Source of the DNA: Sphingobium sp. V4
GTDB taxonomy: Bacteria > Pseudomonadota > Alphaproteobacteria > Sphingomonadales > Sphingomonadaceae
Length of the DNA: 64,000 bases
Reading direction: 5' to 3'
NCBI RefSeq assembly: GCF_029590555.1
Contig: NZ_CP081001.1
Span: forward strand, 2,886,001 to 2,950,000
Made by a program: the position numbers and the translations under genes. The notes beneath the pieces are model-generated. The model had not been told where the DNA came from. It searched no databases and was given only the letters and a program-made list of their open reading frames with translations. Shown piece after piece: positions 8,022 through 15,954 of this stretch (its first letter is position 1; every line of letters starts with the position of its first letter).

Positions 8022-9079
8022 CAGTCGCGAACTCCCCGTTGCCGCACATGGCGGATCAGCGCCTCGACATGCGATAGGGGCGTGTCGGGCAATATGCCAT
8101 GGCCCAGATTGAAGATATGCGGGCGGTCGGCGAAGGCGGCGCGGATAGTGTCGACCGCTTCCTCAACCGCGCGGCCACCGGCGATCAGCGCCAGCGGATC
8201 GAGATTGCCCTGCACCGGCATTCCCTGCGGCAGCGCCCGGTTGGCCCAATGCGGATCGATCGTCTCGTCCACGCCTATCGCATCGACCCCGGTGCGCGCG
8301 GCATAGTCGGCCAGCTTGGCGCCCGCGCCCTTGGGAAAGCCGATGACCGGAACATCGGGATGCAGCGCCTTCAGTCGCTCGACGATCCGCCGGTTCGGCT
8401 CGATCACCCAGCGTTCGAACTGAAGCGGGGCAAGGCTGCCTGCCCAGCTGTCAAACAGTTGCACGGCTTCCACGCCTGCCTGAATCTGGCCGGAAAGATA
8501 GACGACGGTGGCGTCGATGATCGCGTCGATCAAAGCCGCGAAACTGTCTGGTTCGTTGTAGGCCATGCGACGGGCGGCACCATGATCCTTGCTGCCCTGC
8601 CCCGCGACCATATAGGTGGCGATGGTCCAGGGGCTGCCGGCGAAGCCCAGGAAGGTGACATGGGGATCAAGGGCGGCCTTTACCCGTCTTACCGTCTCAT
8701 AGACCGCCTCGAACCGGCTGAAATCCGGCTTCAGCACCGACAGCGCGGTTTCGGCCAATATCGGTGCCAGGCGCGGACCTTCCCCCGCCTCGAACCAGAG
8801 ATCCTGCCCCATGGCATAGGGCACGATCAAAATGTCCGAAAAGAGGATGGCGCCGTCGAATCCGAAACGCCGGAGCGGCTGGAGAGTCACTTCGGCCGCA
8901 GCTTCGCTGTCATAGACGAGTTCCAGGAATCCGCCTTTCTCCGCCCGCAAGGCGCGATATTCGGGCAGATATCGTCCAGCCTGGCGCATCAGCCACATGG
9001 GCGGCACGGCTGGGCGTTCACCCTGGAGGACGCCCAGGAGGGGTTTTTCGGCGAGGCGCGCCGGGGCGTCAAAGCTCAT
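8021..9079 (-). CDS. hemE: Uroporphyrinogen decarboxylase
   Basis: HemE removes four carboxyl groups from uroporphyrinogen III to give coproporphyrinogen III in haem synthesis. The 352-residue product carries the family motifs PPMWLMRQAGRYLPEY near the N-terminus and GFAGSPWT in the middle. I placed the start at 9079, after a GAGAGAG ribosome site, because the upstream part of the open frame is low-complexity and runs into the origin region. The position of hemE beside the origin is conserved in Caulobacter and relatives. The gene runs leftward, away from the origin. Confidence 0.97.
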   Translation of the reverse strand: MSFDAPARLAEKPLLGVLQGERPAVPPMWLMRQAGRYLPEYRALRAEKGGFLELVYDSEAAAEVTLQPLRRFGFDGAILFSDILIVPYAMGQDLWFEAGEGPRLAPILAETALSVLKPDFSRFEAVYETVRRVKAALDPHVTFLGFAGSPWTIATYMVAGQGSKDHGAARRMAYNEPDSFAALIDAIIDATVVYLSGQIQAGVEAVQLFDSWAGSLAPLQFERWVIEPNRRIVERLKALHPDVPVIGFPKGAGAKLADYAARTGVDAIGVDETIDPHWANRALPQGMPVQGNLDPLALIAGGRAVEEAVDTIRAAFADRPHIFNLGHGILPDTPLSHVEALIRHVRQRGVRD

Positions 9080-9224
9080 CAGACTCTCTCTTATATTTAG
9101 ATTCAAAGGATGGTGGTGATTGTTGGTCCGTTGGCAGCGGGGTTTATGCGCTGTGCCCGCTTTTGCCAACAACTTGACTCCGCAGAGTCACGCAAGGCGG
9201 TACGAGTCAGCGTGACTATCCCCG

Positions 9225-9233
9225 TTATCCACA
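9225..9233 (+). promoter_or_regulatory. DnaA box 1 (perfect)
   Basis: TTATCCACA, an exact match to the DnaA consensus TTATNCACA. Four bases separate it from the one-mismatch box at 9237-9245, which faces the other way (TGTGGATGA). Confidence 0.85.
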
Positions 9234-9267
9234 GGTTGTGGATGAAAATTCGGGGCTGTTGGGCTGT

Positions 9268-9276
9268 TGTGGATAA
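9268..9276 (-). promoter_or_regulatory. DnaA box 3 (perfect)
   Basis: TGTGGATAA on the plus strand, i.e. TTATCCACA on the minus strand. It faces the boxes at 9225 and 9337. Confidence 0.85.
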
Positions 9277-9336
9277 GAATCCGGGCAGCGGGGACGGGGA
9301 AATGAGGGAAACTTATCCCCGGATTCATCCCTTGCT

Positions 9337-9345
9337 TTATCCACA
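9337..9345 (+). promoter_or_regulatory. DnaA box 4 (perfect)
   Basis: TTATCCACA located 23 bases before the start codon of the DUF299 gene. DnaA bound here could also affect transcription of that gene. Confidence 0.85.
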
Positions 9346-9367
9346 GCCTCCCCACAGAGATGTGCCC

Positions 9368-10195
9368 ATGGCGCGTATTCATCTGCATCTTCTGTCCGAC
9401 TCTACCGGCGAAACGCTGGAGAATATCGCCAAGGCGGCGATCGGCCTGTTCGAGAATGTCGAGGCAATCCGCCATTTCTGGCCAATGGTGCGGTCGGAGG
9501 TGCATCTCGACCGGATCATGGAGGAAATCGCCGCCAATCCCGGCCTCGTCCTCTTCACGCTGACCAATCATATGCTGCGCCGCCGGCTGGAAACGCGGTG
9601 CCGCGCGCTGGGGCTGCCCCATGTCGCCGCGCTCGACAGCGTGGCGGACGCGCTGTCCAACATATTGGGGCAGGAAACGCGGACCCGGCCGGGACGCAAA
9701 CATATATTGGACGAAGCCTATTTCGCGCGGATCGAAGCGATCCAGTTCACGATCGCCCATGATGACGGGGTGGGGCATGAAAATTGGGAGGAGGCCGACA
9801 TCGTGCTGGCGGGCGTATCGCGCGCGTCCAAGACGCCGACCTCCATCTATCTGGCCAATCGCGGCTACAAGACCGCCAATATCCCGCTCGTCCCGGAATC
9901 GCCGCCGCCACGCAGCCTTTTCAACCTGCGCCATCCGATGGTCGTGGGCCTGACCGTCAGCCCCGAGCGTCTGGTGCAGATCCGTCGCAACCGGCTGCTT
10001 TCGCTCAACCAGGCGCCCGAGACCGCCTATGTCGATATCGACAAGGTGCAGGATGAACTGTCCTTCGCCCGGCGCATGTTCGCCGACCAGGGCTGGCCGG
10101 TGATCGACATGACGCGCCGGTCGATCGAGGAGGCTGCGGCAGCGATCATCAATCTGTTCAACGACCGCGAACTTGGCGAAGGAGCCCATCCATGA
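9368..10195 (+). CDS. DUF299 bifunctional kinase/pyrophosphorylase (PEP synthase/PPDK regulatory protein)
   Basis: A 275-residue cytosolic protein of the DUF299 family. Members switch phosphoenolpyruvate synthase or pyruvate phosphate dikinase on and off by ADP-dependent phosphorylation and phosphate-dependent dephosphorylation. The start MARIHLHLLSDSTGETLE is characteristic and fixes the ATG at 9368, and the P-loop-like GVSRASKTPTSIYLANRG lies in the middle. This is the gene right of the origin in Caulobacter too. It overlaps maf by 4 bases and begins a rightward run with aroE and coaE. Which enzyme it controls here cannot be told, since no ppsA or ppdK gene is in the window. Confidence 0.93.
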   Translation: MARIHLHLLSDSTGETLENIAKAAIGLFENVEAIRHFWPMVRSEVHLDRIMEEIAANPGLVLFTLTNHMLRRRLETRCRALGLPHVAALDSVADALSNILGQETRTRPGRKHILDEAYFARIEAIQFTIAHDDGVGHENWEEADIVLAGVSRASKTPTSIYLANRGYKTANIPLVPESPPPRSLFNLRHPMVVGLTVSPERLVQIRRNRLLSLNQAPETAYVDIDKVQDELSFARRMFADQGWPVIDMTRRSIEEAAAAIINLFNDRELGEGAHP

Positions 10196-10797
10196 TCGTG
10201 CTGGCATCGCAGAGCGCAAGCCGCCGGGCGCTGCTTGCCGCCGCTCAGGTGCCGTTCGAGGCGCTGTCGCCGGGCGTGGACGAGGATGCGGCCAAGGACG
10301 CGCTGCGCGCCGACGGGCTGGATGCGCGCGCCCTGGCCGACGCGCTGGCGGAGTTGAAGGCGCTCAAGGTGTCGCGTCGGGTGCCGGGCGGGCTGGTGCT
10401 GGGTTGCGACCAGACGCTGAGCATCGGCGATGGCGAGGATCGCGGCGAGATGATCGACAAGGCGATCGACCGGGCCGATGCCGAGCGGATTCTCCGGCTG
10501 CTGTCGGGCCGGGTGCATCATCTCCACAGCGCGGCGGTGATCGCGCTCAATGGCGAGCCGATCTGGCGCCATGTCGAACGGGTGCGGATGACGGTCCGTC
10601 CGCTGTCGGACGCCTTCATCGCGTCCTATCTCGATTCCGAATGGGACGCGTGCCGCTGGTGTGTCGGCTGCTACCGGATCGAGGGACCGGGGGTGCAGCT
10701 GTTCAGCAAGGTCGAGGGCAGCCAGTTCGCGATTCAGGGGCTTCCCTTGCTGCCTTTGCTTGACTTTCTGCGCGTGCGCGGCGTTTTGGCGGCATGA
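10192..10797 (+). CDS. maf: Maf-family nucleotide pyrophosphatase
   Basis: A 201-residue Maf/YceF-type nucleoside triphosphate pyrophosphatase, which hydrolyses non-canonical or methylated nucleotides and is linked to septum control in some bacteria. The family start IVLASQSASRR is present, followed by the acidic DQTLS region and the later YLDSEWDACRWCVGCYRIEG segment. Homologues usually read GCYxIEG near the last, as here. It overlaps both neighbours by 4 bases (ATGA), making the DUF299-maf-aroE-coaE group tightly coupled. This order is conserved next to the origin of alphaproteobacteria. Confidence 0.93.
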   Translation: MIVLASQSASRRALLAAAQVPFEALSPGVDEDAAKDALRADGLDARALADALAELKALKVSRRVPGGLVLGCDQTLSIGDGEDRGEMIDKAIDRADAERILRLLSGRVHHLHSAAVIALNGEPIWRHVERVRMTVRPLSDAFIASYLDSEWDACRWCVGCYRIEGPGVQLFSKVEGSQFAIQGLPLLPLLDFLRVRGVLAA

Positions 10798-11636
10798 CCG
10801 ACAAGCTGCCCCATGCCCCCCTCCCCTATGCCGAGGTGATCGGCGATCCGATCGAACACAGCAAATCCCCGCTGATTCACAATTTCTGGCTCAGGGCGCT
10901 GGATATCGAGGCGGAGTATCGCAAGACCCATGTGCCGCCTGAGGGGCTGGCCGCCTATTTCCTGGCGCGTCGGGCCGATCCCGACTGGCTCGGCTGCAAC
11001 GTCACCATTCCGCACAAGATTGCGGTGATGGACTATACCGATGATCCGGGCGGCGTGCGCGAACGGATCGGCGCGATGAACACGATCGCATCGGAAGCCG
11101 GCGGGCCGCTGATCGGGACCAATACTGACGCGGGCGGGTTCCTCCAGCCGCTGCTGCGCGACAAGTGGAAGGGTCAGAGCGCCGTCATCGTCGGGTCCGG
11201 CGGCGCGGCGCGCGCAATCCTGTTCGCGCTTGCCAGCCTGGGCGTGCCCGACATCAGCATCATGGCGCGCGATCCTGCCAGGGGCCAGGCACTGCTCGAC
11301 CGCGCCGGGGTGCGGGGGCGGGCGATCGGCATGGAGGATGCACTGCCCGCCGCCGACCTGCTGGTCAATGCGACCTCGCTGGGCATGGTGGGCCAGCCGC
11401 CGCTCCATCTGGACCTCACGCCCTTGGCCGATGATGCGACCGTCTATGACATCGTCTATGCGCCCCTGGAGACGGACCTGCTCAAGGCGGCGAAGGCGCG
11501 CGGCCTCAGGACGCTCGACGGGCTGGAAATGCTGATCGGGCAGGCGGCGCTCGCCTTCGACATCTTCTTCGACGCCGAAGCGCCGCGCGAACTGGACGCG
11601 GAATTGCGCGCGCTGCTGCTTTCGGGCGAGGAATGA
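10794..11636 (+). CDS. aroE: Shikimate dehydrogenase (NADP+)
   Basis: AroE reduces 3-dehydroshikimate to shikimate in the route to chorismate and aromatic amino acids. At 280 residues it has the usual length. Visible motifs are the substrate-binding IEHSKSPLIHNFWL near the start, the catalytic lysine segment NVTIPHK at about 66-72, NTDAGGF, and the dinucleotide-binding GSGGAARA. Its ATG overlaps the maf stop, and its stop overlaps the coaE start, each by 4 bases. Confidence 0.97.
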   Translation: MTDKLPHAPLPYAEVIGDPIEHSKSPLIHNFWLRALDIEAEYRKTHVPPEGLAAYFLARRADPDWLGCNVTIPHKIAVMDYTDDPGGVRERIGAMNTIASEAGGPLIGTNTDAGGFLQPLLRDKWKGQSAVIVGSGGAARAILFALASLGVPDISIMARDPARGQALLDRAGVRGRAIGMEDALPAADLLVNATSLGMVGQPPLHLDLTPLADDATVYDIVYAPLETDLLKAAKARGLRTLDGLEMLIGQAALAFDIFFDAEAPRELDAELRALLLSGEE

Positions 11637-12226
11637 AGGTCTATGGCCTCACCGGGTCGATCGGCATGGGCAAGTCGGCGGTGGCGGCGATGTTCCGGCG
11701 CGAGGGCGTCCCGCTTTTCGATGCCGATGCCGAGGTGCACCGGCTCCAGGGGCCAGGGGGCGCGCTGCTCCCCGCGATCGAGGCGCGCTTTCCCGGCACC
11801 ACCGGGCCGCAGGGCGTCGACCGGGCGAAGCTGGGCGCGGCGGTGTTCGGCCATCCCCACGCCCGCCGGGCGCTGGAGGCGATCGTCCATCCGGCGGTGC
11901 AGCAGTCGCGGCGCGCCTTTCTGCGCCGGCACCGGTCGCGCACGTTCGTCATTCTCGACATTCCGCTGCTGTTCGAGACCGGCGGGCAGAAGCGGCTGGC
12001 CGGGGTGATCGTCGTGACCGCGCCGGCCTGGAAGCAGCGCCGGCGGGTCCTGGCGCGGCCGGGCATGACCGCAGCGAAATTCCGCCAGATTGTCCATCTG
12101 CAAACACCCGATGCTGAAAAGCGTCGCCGGGCCGACTATATCATCCATACGGGTACGACATTTGCCGCGACCCGTGCACAGGTCAGGCGTCTGGTCGCTT
12201 GCCTTGGCGCGAAGACAGGCAGATAA
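11633..12226 (+). CDS. coaE: Dephospho-CoA kinase
   Basis: CoaE phosphorylates dephospho-CoA at the ribose 3' position, the last step of CoA synthesis. The 197-residue protein begins MKVYGLTGSIGMGKSAVA, with the P-loop at residues 8-15, followed by FDADAEVHRL (the DAD motif) and the DIPLLFETGG segment. The family role matches panC, which acts earlier in the same pathway and lies 4 kb away across the origin. The gene overlaps aroE by 4 bases. Confidence 0.96.
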   Translation: MKVYGLTGSIGMGKSAVAAMFRREGVPLFDADAEVHRLQGPGGALLPAIEARFPGTTGPQGVDRAKLGAAVFGHPHARRALEAIVHPAVQQSRRAFLRRHRSRTFVILDIPLLFETGGQKRLAGVIVVTAPAWKQRRRVLARPGMTAAKFRQIVHLQTPDAEKRRRADYIIHTGTTFAATRAQVRRLVACLGAKTGR

Positions 12227-12258
12227 GGGTTGGCCCACAGAGTCGAATGAAGAGGGCG

Positions 12259-12951
12259 ATGCGCGAGGTCATTTTCGATACCGAAACGACGGGATTCGAT
12301 CCCGCATCCGGCGACCGACTGGTCGAAATCGGCTGTATCGAACTCATCAACCGCGTGCCGAGTGGCCGGACCTTCCACGCTTATTATAATCCGGAACGGG
12401 ACATGCCCGCCGCCGCCTTCGCGGTGCATGGGCTGTCGAGCGAGTTTTTGCGCGACAAGCCGCTGTTCGGGCTGGGCGCGCGGGAACTGCTCGACTTCAT
12501 CGAGGATAGCCCGCTGGTTGCGCACAATGCGCGTTTCGACTTCGGATTCCTCAATCACGAACTCAGGCTGTGCGGCCATTCCGAAGTCGGGCTGGATCGG
12601 ATGATCGACACCGTCGCGATCGCGCGGCAACTACATCCCGGCGCCAAGCATAGCCTCGACGCGCTCTGCACCCGCTACGGCATCGACCGCAGCCACCGGG
12701 TAAAGCATGGCGCCCTTCTCGACGCCGAACTGCTGGCGCAACTCTACATCGAACTGACCGGGGGCCGTCAGATCGGCCTTGGTCTTGCACAGGAGGAAGC
12801 GAAACAGATCATCAGGGTGGAACTGACGGAAACCACCGTGGTTCGCCCTGTTCGTCCCGCGCGGGTCTTCGCGGCCAGCGCGCAGGAGCTGGAACGGCAC
12901 GCAGCGTTCGTCGCGACGCTGAAGGAGCCGCTCTGGTTGCAGGAGGCATAG
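12259..12951 (+). CDS. dnaQ: DNA polymerase III epsilon subunit (3'-5' exonuclease)
   Basis: DnaQ proofreads for the replicative polymerase. All three DEDDh exonuclease motifs are visible: FDTETTG (Exo I, near residue 5), HNARFDFGFLNHE (Exo II) and HGALLDAELLAQLY (Exo III). The ATG at 12259 gives 230 residues beginning MREVIFDTETTG as in homologues. A start at 12247 (four residues longer) is equally possible, and the frame itself opens at 12199 inside coaE. The C-terminal tail, expected to bind the alpha subunit, is present. A short hairpin overlaps the stop codon (12951-12973) but lacks a U-tract. Confidence 0.95.
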   Translation: MREVIFDTETTGFDPASGDRLVEIGCIELINRVPSGRTFHAYYNPERDMPAAAFAVHGLSSEFLRDKPLFGLGARELLDFIEDSPLVAHNARFDFGFLNHELRLCGHSEVGLDRMIDTVAIARQLHPGAKHSLDALCTRYGIDRSHRVKHGALLDAELLAQLYIELTGGRQIGLGLAQEEAKQIIRVELTETTVVRPVRPARVFAASAQELERHAAFVATLKEPLWLQEA

Positions 12952-13036
12952 GCCGACGGCCAGGCTGCCGGCCTTCCTGCCTCCCCGCTAACCGGGCCGC
13001 CTTTCCGGCGACCCGGCAAGAACAAGGAGAAGGCAT

Positions 13037-13630
13037 ATGGATATTCGTGTTTCCGGGCATCAGGTCGACACGGGCGACGCGCTCAAGCAGCATGTCAGGG
13101 ACCGGCTGGAGGCGATGGCCGAGAAATATTTCTCCCGCACGATTTCCGCCCAGGTGACCTTTCGCAAGGCTCCGCATGGCGCATTTCATTGTGATATCGT
13201 GTGCCATGTGATGACCGGCCTGATCCTCAAGGGCGCGGGCGAGGCCCAGGAAGCGCATCCCGCCTTCGACCAGGCTTCGGACCGGATCGAGAAGCAGTTG
13301 CGCCGCTATATGCGCCGCCTGAAGGATCGCAGTGTCCAGGCGGCCGCGGCGGAGGCGCAGCGCGCCAATGGCTACAGCGTCGATGATATCGACGGCGCGG
13401 GCTACACCATTTTCGCCACCGCGGCGGAAGAAGAGGAGCCGGCGGACGCCCCGCTGATCGTGGCCGAGACGCGGGTCGACATTCCCGAAGCAAGCGTGTC
13501 GGACGCCGTGATGATGCTCGACCTGCGCAACACCAACGCCTTGCTGTTCCTCAATGCCGGAACGGCCGCCTACAACATGGTCTATCGCCGCCATGACGGG
13601 ACCATCGGCTGGGTCGAGCCGCGGGGCTGA
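13037..13630 (+). CDS. hpf: Long-form ribosome hibernation promoting factor
   Basis: A 197-residue long-form HPF. Residues 1 to about 100 are the RaiA/HPF domain that sits in the 30S decoding site. After a variable linker, the C-terminal domain (about 135-197) that dimerises ribosomes into inactive 100S particles is present: VAETRVDIPEASVSDAVMML and NALLFLNAGTAAYNMVYRR. The ATG follows AAGGAGAAGG. Adjacency to ptsN is the common rpoN-hpf-ptsN arrangement, although rpoN itself is not here. Confidence 0.95.
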   Translation: MDIRVSGHQVDTGDALKQHVRDRLEAMAEKYFSRTISAQVTFRKAPHGAFHCDIVCHVMTGLILKGAGEAQEAHPAFDQASDRIEKQLRRYMRRLKDRSVQAAAAEAQRANGYSVDDIDGAGYTIFATAAEEEEPADAPLIVAETRVDIPEASVSDAVMMLDLRNTNALLFLNAGTAAYNMVYRRHDGTIGWVEPRG

Positions 13631-13638
13631 CCCATTCT

Positions 13639-13691
13639 GCCCGGCCCTGCGGCTGTTGACCTTCGGGTGCAGGCGGCCTATGGGGCCGGGC
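13639..13691. other. Long-loop inverted repeat between hpf and ptsN
   Basis: GCCCGGCCC (13639-13647) is the exact reverse complement of GGGCCGGGC (13683-13691), nine pairs enclosing 35 bases. No U-run follows on either strand, so it is not a standard terminator. It may be an RNA processing or stabilising element in an hpf-ptsN transcript. Confidence 0.35.
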
Positions 13692-13758
13692 TTCATATTC
13701 CCCGAGCAGACGCGCATGATTGACTGGCTGGGCGCGGCTCGGCTGGTTCGGATTTGTC

Positions 13759-14226
13759 ATGGTGCATTTCAACGATATCGTTTCGCCTGACGCGCTTGCC
13801 ACGAGCCTGTCGGTGAACGGCAAGAAGCAGTTGTTCCAGAAAATCGCCGCGCTTGCCGCCGGCGCTTACGGCCTTGACGCCGATAGCGTCGCTGACGCGC
13901 TGTTCGAGCGTGAACGGCTCGGGTCGACCGGTTTCGGCGGCGGGGTCGCCATTCCCCACGCCAAGATACCCGATCTTTCCAGGATGTGCGGCGTCGTCGT
14001 GCTGCTCGATCCGCCTGCGCCGTTCGACGCGGTCGACGAGGCGCCGGTCGATATCGTCTTCGCCCTGCTGTCGCCGGTCGACAGCGGCGCGGAGCATCTC
14101 AAGACGCTGGCGCGCGTGTCGCGCTATCTGCGCGATGAGAATAATGTCGTGCGATTGCGGGGCGCGGGTTCCACCGAAGCGCTGCACGCACTGCTCGCGG
14201 GCGGCGAGGCGCGTGACGCAGCCTGA
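13759..14226 (+). CDS. ptsN: Nitrogen-PTS EIIA component (PtsN)
   Basis: A 155-residue EIIA-Ntr domain that takes phosphate from NPr on an active histidine. It acts by regulating partners such as potassium transport and stress pathways rather than by moving sugar. The active-site segment GFGGGVAIPHAK places the histidine near residue 67. I used the ATG at 13759 (MVHFNDIVSP), where homologues begin, rather than the longer frame from 13720. It is 128 bases after hpf, and the downstream thioesterase start lies within its last codons. Confidence 0.93.
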   Translation: MVHFNDIVSPDALATSLSVNGKKQLFQKIAALAAGAYGLDADSVADALFERERLGSTGFGGGVAIPHAKIPDLSRMCGVVVLLDPPAPFDAVDEAPVDIVFALLSPVDSGAEHLKTLARVSRYLRDENNVVRLRGAGSTEALHALLAGGEARDAA

Positions 14227-14674
14227 GGCGCCCAGCGGCGAGGCGGCGCATTTTCGCGCGCTGGAACAGCTTTACCGTTCCGCGCCGATCAACCGGATGT
14301 TCCGGTCGGATCTGACCATTACCGAGCCTGGCCGGTCGGTCATCGACTTTGACGTTGACGAAAGCCAGTTCCACGCCGCAGGCGCGGTGCATGGCACCGT
14401 CTATTTCAAGATGCTGGACGATGCGGCCTTCTACGCCGCCAACAGCCTGGTCAGCGATCGCTTCCTGCTGACCACCGCCTTCAACCTGCTTTTCACCCGG
14501 CCGATCGGTCCGGGGCGAATCCGCGCCGAGGGCCGCTGGATCAGCGGCAAGCGCCGCGTCTATGTCGCCGAGGCGAGCCTGATCGATTCCACCGGCGAGG
14601 AGGTGGGCCGCGGCACCGGCACCTTCATGCGCTCGCAATTTCCGCTGTCATCGCTCCCGGGATATGGCGCCTGA
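14213..14674 (+). CDS. PaaI/4HBT-family hotdog thioesterase
   Basis: A hotdog-fold protein of the PaaI thioesterase type, predicted to hydrolyse an acyl- or aryl-CoA. The core reads HAAGAVHGTVYFKMLDDAAFYAANS, matching the family HGG...LLD active region, followed by the strand-rich C-terminal half (RPIGPGRIRAEG and VAEASLID). I propose the GTG at 14213 (GAGG upstream), giving 153 residues and a 14-base overlap with ptsN. An internal ATG at 14299 would remove the first helix. The natural substrate cannot be inferred. Confidence 0.82.
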   Translation: MTQPEAPSGEAAHFRALEQLYRSAPINRMFRSDLTITEPGRSVIDFDVDESQFHAAGAVHGTVYFKMLDDAAFYAANSLVSDRFLLTTAFNLLFTRPIGPGRIRAEGRWISGKRRVYVAEASLIDSTGEEVGRGTGTFMRSQFPLSSLPGYGA

Positions 14675-15017
14675 ATCGGATCCCACCGCCCGGCTGACCA
14701 GCGCCATGCTCGTCGGCGCGCTGCGGCGCCGCGTCGCCGCGGCGGGCGGCTTCGCGACGGTGCTGGCCAAGGGTGACGAAATCAGCGGCGTTATCCTGGT
14801 GCAAACACTTGAAAAAGGTCAGGAAACTGGTCTTTTTGAGCGAGTGCCGAACTTTGCCGGAGGTTATGCGTTGATGCGCTGTGGACCCTCTCCTGCAGAG
14901 GGTTCGGAGTCGCTGTCACATTATGTGACGCGACGGCGCAGGGCGGACCCCGACCTGTGGCTGATCGAACTCGATGTCCCAGAAGCGGAACGCTTCGCCG
15001 CTGAAACGATTTGCTGA
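14664..15017 (+). CDS. DUF1491 family protein
   Basis: A 117-residue protein of the alphaproteobacterial DUF1491 family, of unknown function. Recognisable features are the N-terminal LTSAMLVGALRRRVAAAGGFATVL segment, the central GDEISGVILV strand and the C-terminal RRRRADPDLWLIELDVPEAERF stretch. It overlaps the thioesterase gene by 11 bases, so the two are probably co-transcribed. No membrane segment or signal peptide is visible, so it is likely cytosolic. Confidence 0.8.
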   Translation: MAPESDPTARLTSAMLVGALRRRVAAAGGFATVLAKGDEISGVILVQTLEKGQETGLFERVPNFAGGYALMRCGPSPAEGSESLSHYVTRRRRADPDLWLIELDVPEAERFAAETIC

Positions 15018-15194
15018 TCGTTGACTCATCGTCATGAGCCGTGCAGAGGCGCCCAACGCCAACGCGCAGGTTGCCGAATTCGCCCAATGGGGGGCGGGCG
15101 CGGTAAACACGCAGACGGGGGGCGGCCGGTCGTCGCGGTGAATATGGGTTAAATGACGACGCCCCGGCCAAGAACCGCATGTCTTTGAGCCACG

Positions 15195-15848
15195 ATGAGT
15201 TTCCGCCTGAAAGCTGCGATCTTAGCAGCCTTTGCCCTGTCCACCGCCGCTGCGGTGTCCGCTTCCGACATGTCGATCGCAGGTGAATCTGTCGCCTCGG
15301 TTGCTTCTCTTCCCCAGACGAACCACGCCGGTGCTAAGCCCGCTGTCGTCTTCGCCGCGCCGCGCGAAATCGCGCAGCCGCTGGCTTCGGCCCCCAGGGC
15401 CGACAATGGTTTTTCCACCGATTCCGATTTTCAGGCGAACAGCCTCGCTGCTCTGGTCGACGCCCAAGGCGAACCCGAGGAGCTGGACGGCGATATGAAG
15501 TGCCTGGCCGGAGCGGTCTATTTCGAATCCAAGGGCGAAAGCCTGGAAGGCCAGCTGGCCGTCGCGCGCGTGATTATCAACCGCGCCAAGTCCGGCCGCT
15601 TCGCCAGCAGCCTTTGCGGCGTCGTCTATCAGCCGAGCCAGTTCAGCTTCGTGCGCGGCGGCGGTATGCCCCCGATTCGCACGGAAGGCCGCGGTTGGCG
15701 GCAGGCCGTCGCCATCGCCCAGATCGCTGCCAACGACAGCTGGGACAGCTTGGCCGAAGGCGCACTCTATTTCCATGCGCGCCGCGTGTCGCCGGGCTGG
15801 GGCAAGGCCCGGCTGGCGTCGATCGACAATCACGTCTTCTATCGCTGA
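15195..15848 (+). CDS. SleB-type cell wall hydrolase
   Basis: A 217-residue exported protein. A signal peptide covers about residues 1-23 (AAILAAFALSTAAAVSA), then a linker of low complexity, then a SleB/CwlJ hydrolase domain from about 95 to the end. The domain start CLAGAVYFESKGESLEGQLAVARVIINR carries the conserved glutamate, and the cysteine pair with SLCGVVYQPSQFSF is typical. SleB-like domains act as lytic transglycosylases on peptidoglycan. In a Gram-negative cell without spores this is a periplasmic wall-remodelling enzyme. It is transcribed alone. Confidence 0.88.
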   Translation: MSFRLKAAILAAFALSTAAAVSASDMSIAGESVASVASLPQTNHAGAKPAVVFAAPREIAQPLASAPRADNGFSTDSDFQANSLAALVDAQGEPEELDGDMKCLAGAVYFESKGESLEGQLAVARVIINRAKSGRFASSLCGVVYQPSQFSFVRGGGMPPIRTEGRGWRQAVAIAQIAANDSWDSLAEGALYFHARRVSPGWGKARLASIDNHVFYR

Positions 15849-15954
15849 GATAGCCGCCCATCGCTGGCGGAGCGCAGGCGAACGATATGGTAGGCCGGTT
15901 CGGGATCACCGAATCGGCCTTTTCTTTTGTTCCCATAATGTTCTAATATGGGGC

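Larger units (their letters stand above)
9080..9367. other. Probable chromosomal replication origin (oriC)
   Basis: This 288-base gap between hemE and the DUF299 gene is the location of the Caulobacter origin. It contains three perfect DnaA boxes TTATCCACA (9225-9233 plus, 9268-9276 minus, 9337-9345 plus), a one-mismatch box (9237-9245 minus) and a weaker TTATCCCCG at 9313. An AT-rich stretch beside hemE (about 9087-9108) could be the unwinding element. Six GANTC sites lie inside (9082, 9100, 9176, 9185, 9204, 9322). I looked for CtrA-type TTAA-N7-TTAA sites and saw none. Flanking genes point away on both sides. Confidence 0.87.

Noticed and set aside
9080-9367. CtrA-type sites in the origin region
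   Set aside because: No TTAA-N7-TTAA was found by reading, so CtrA control of this origin is not claimed.
12951-12973. Ten-pair hairpin over the dnaQ stop codon as a terminator
   Set aside because: One mismatch and a wobble, with no U-tract (TTCCTGCC follows). Not sufficient.
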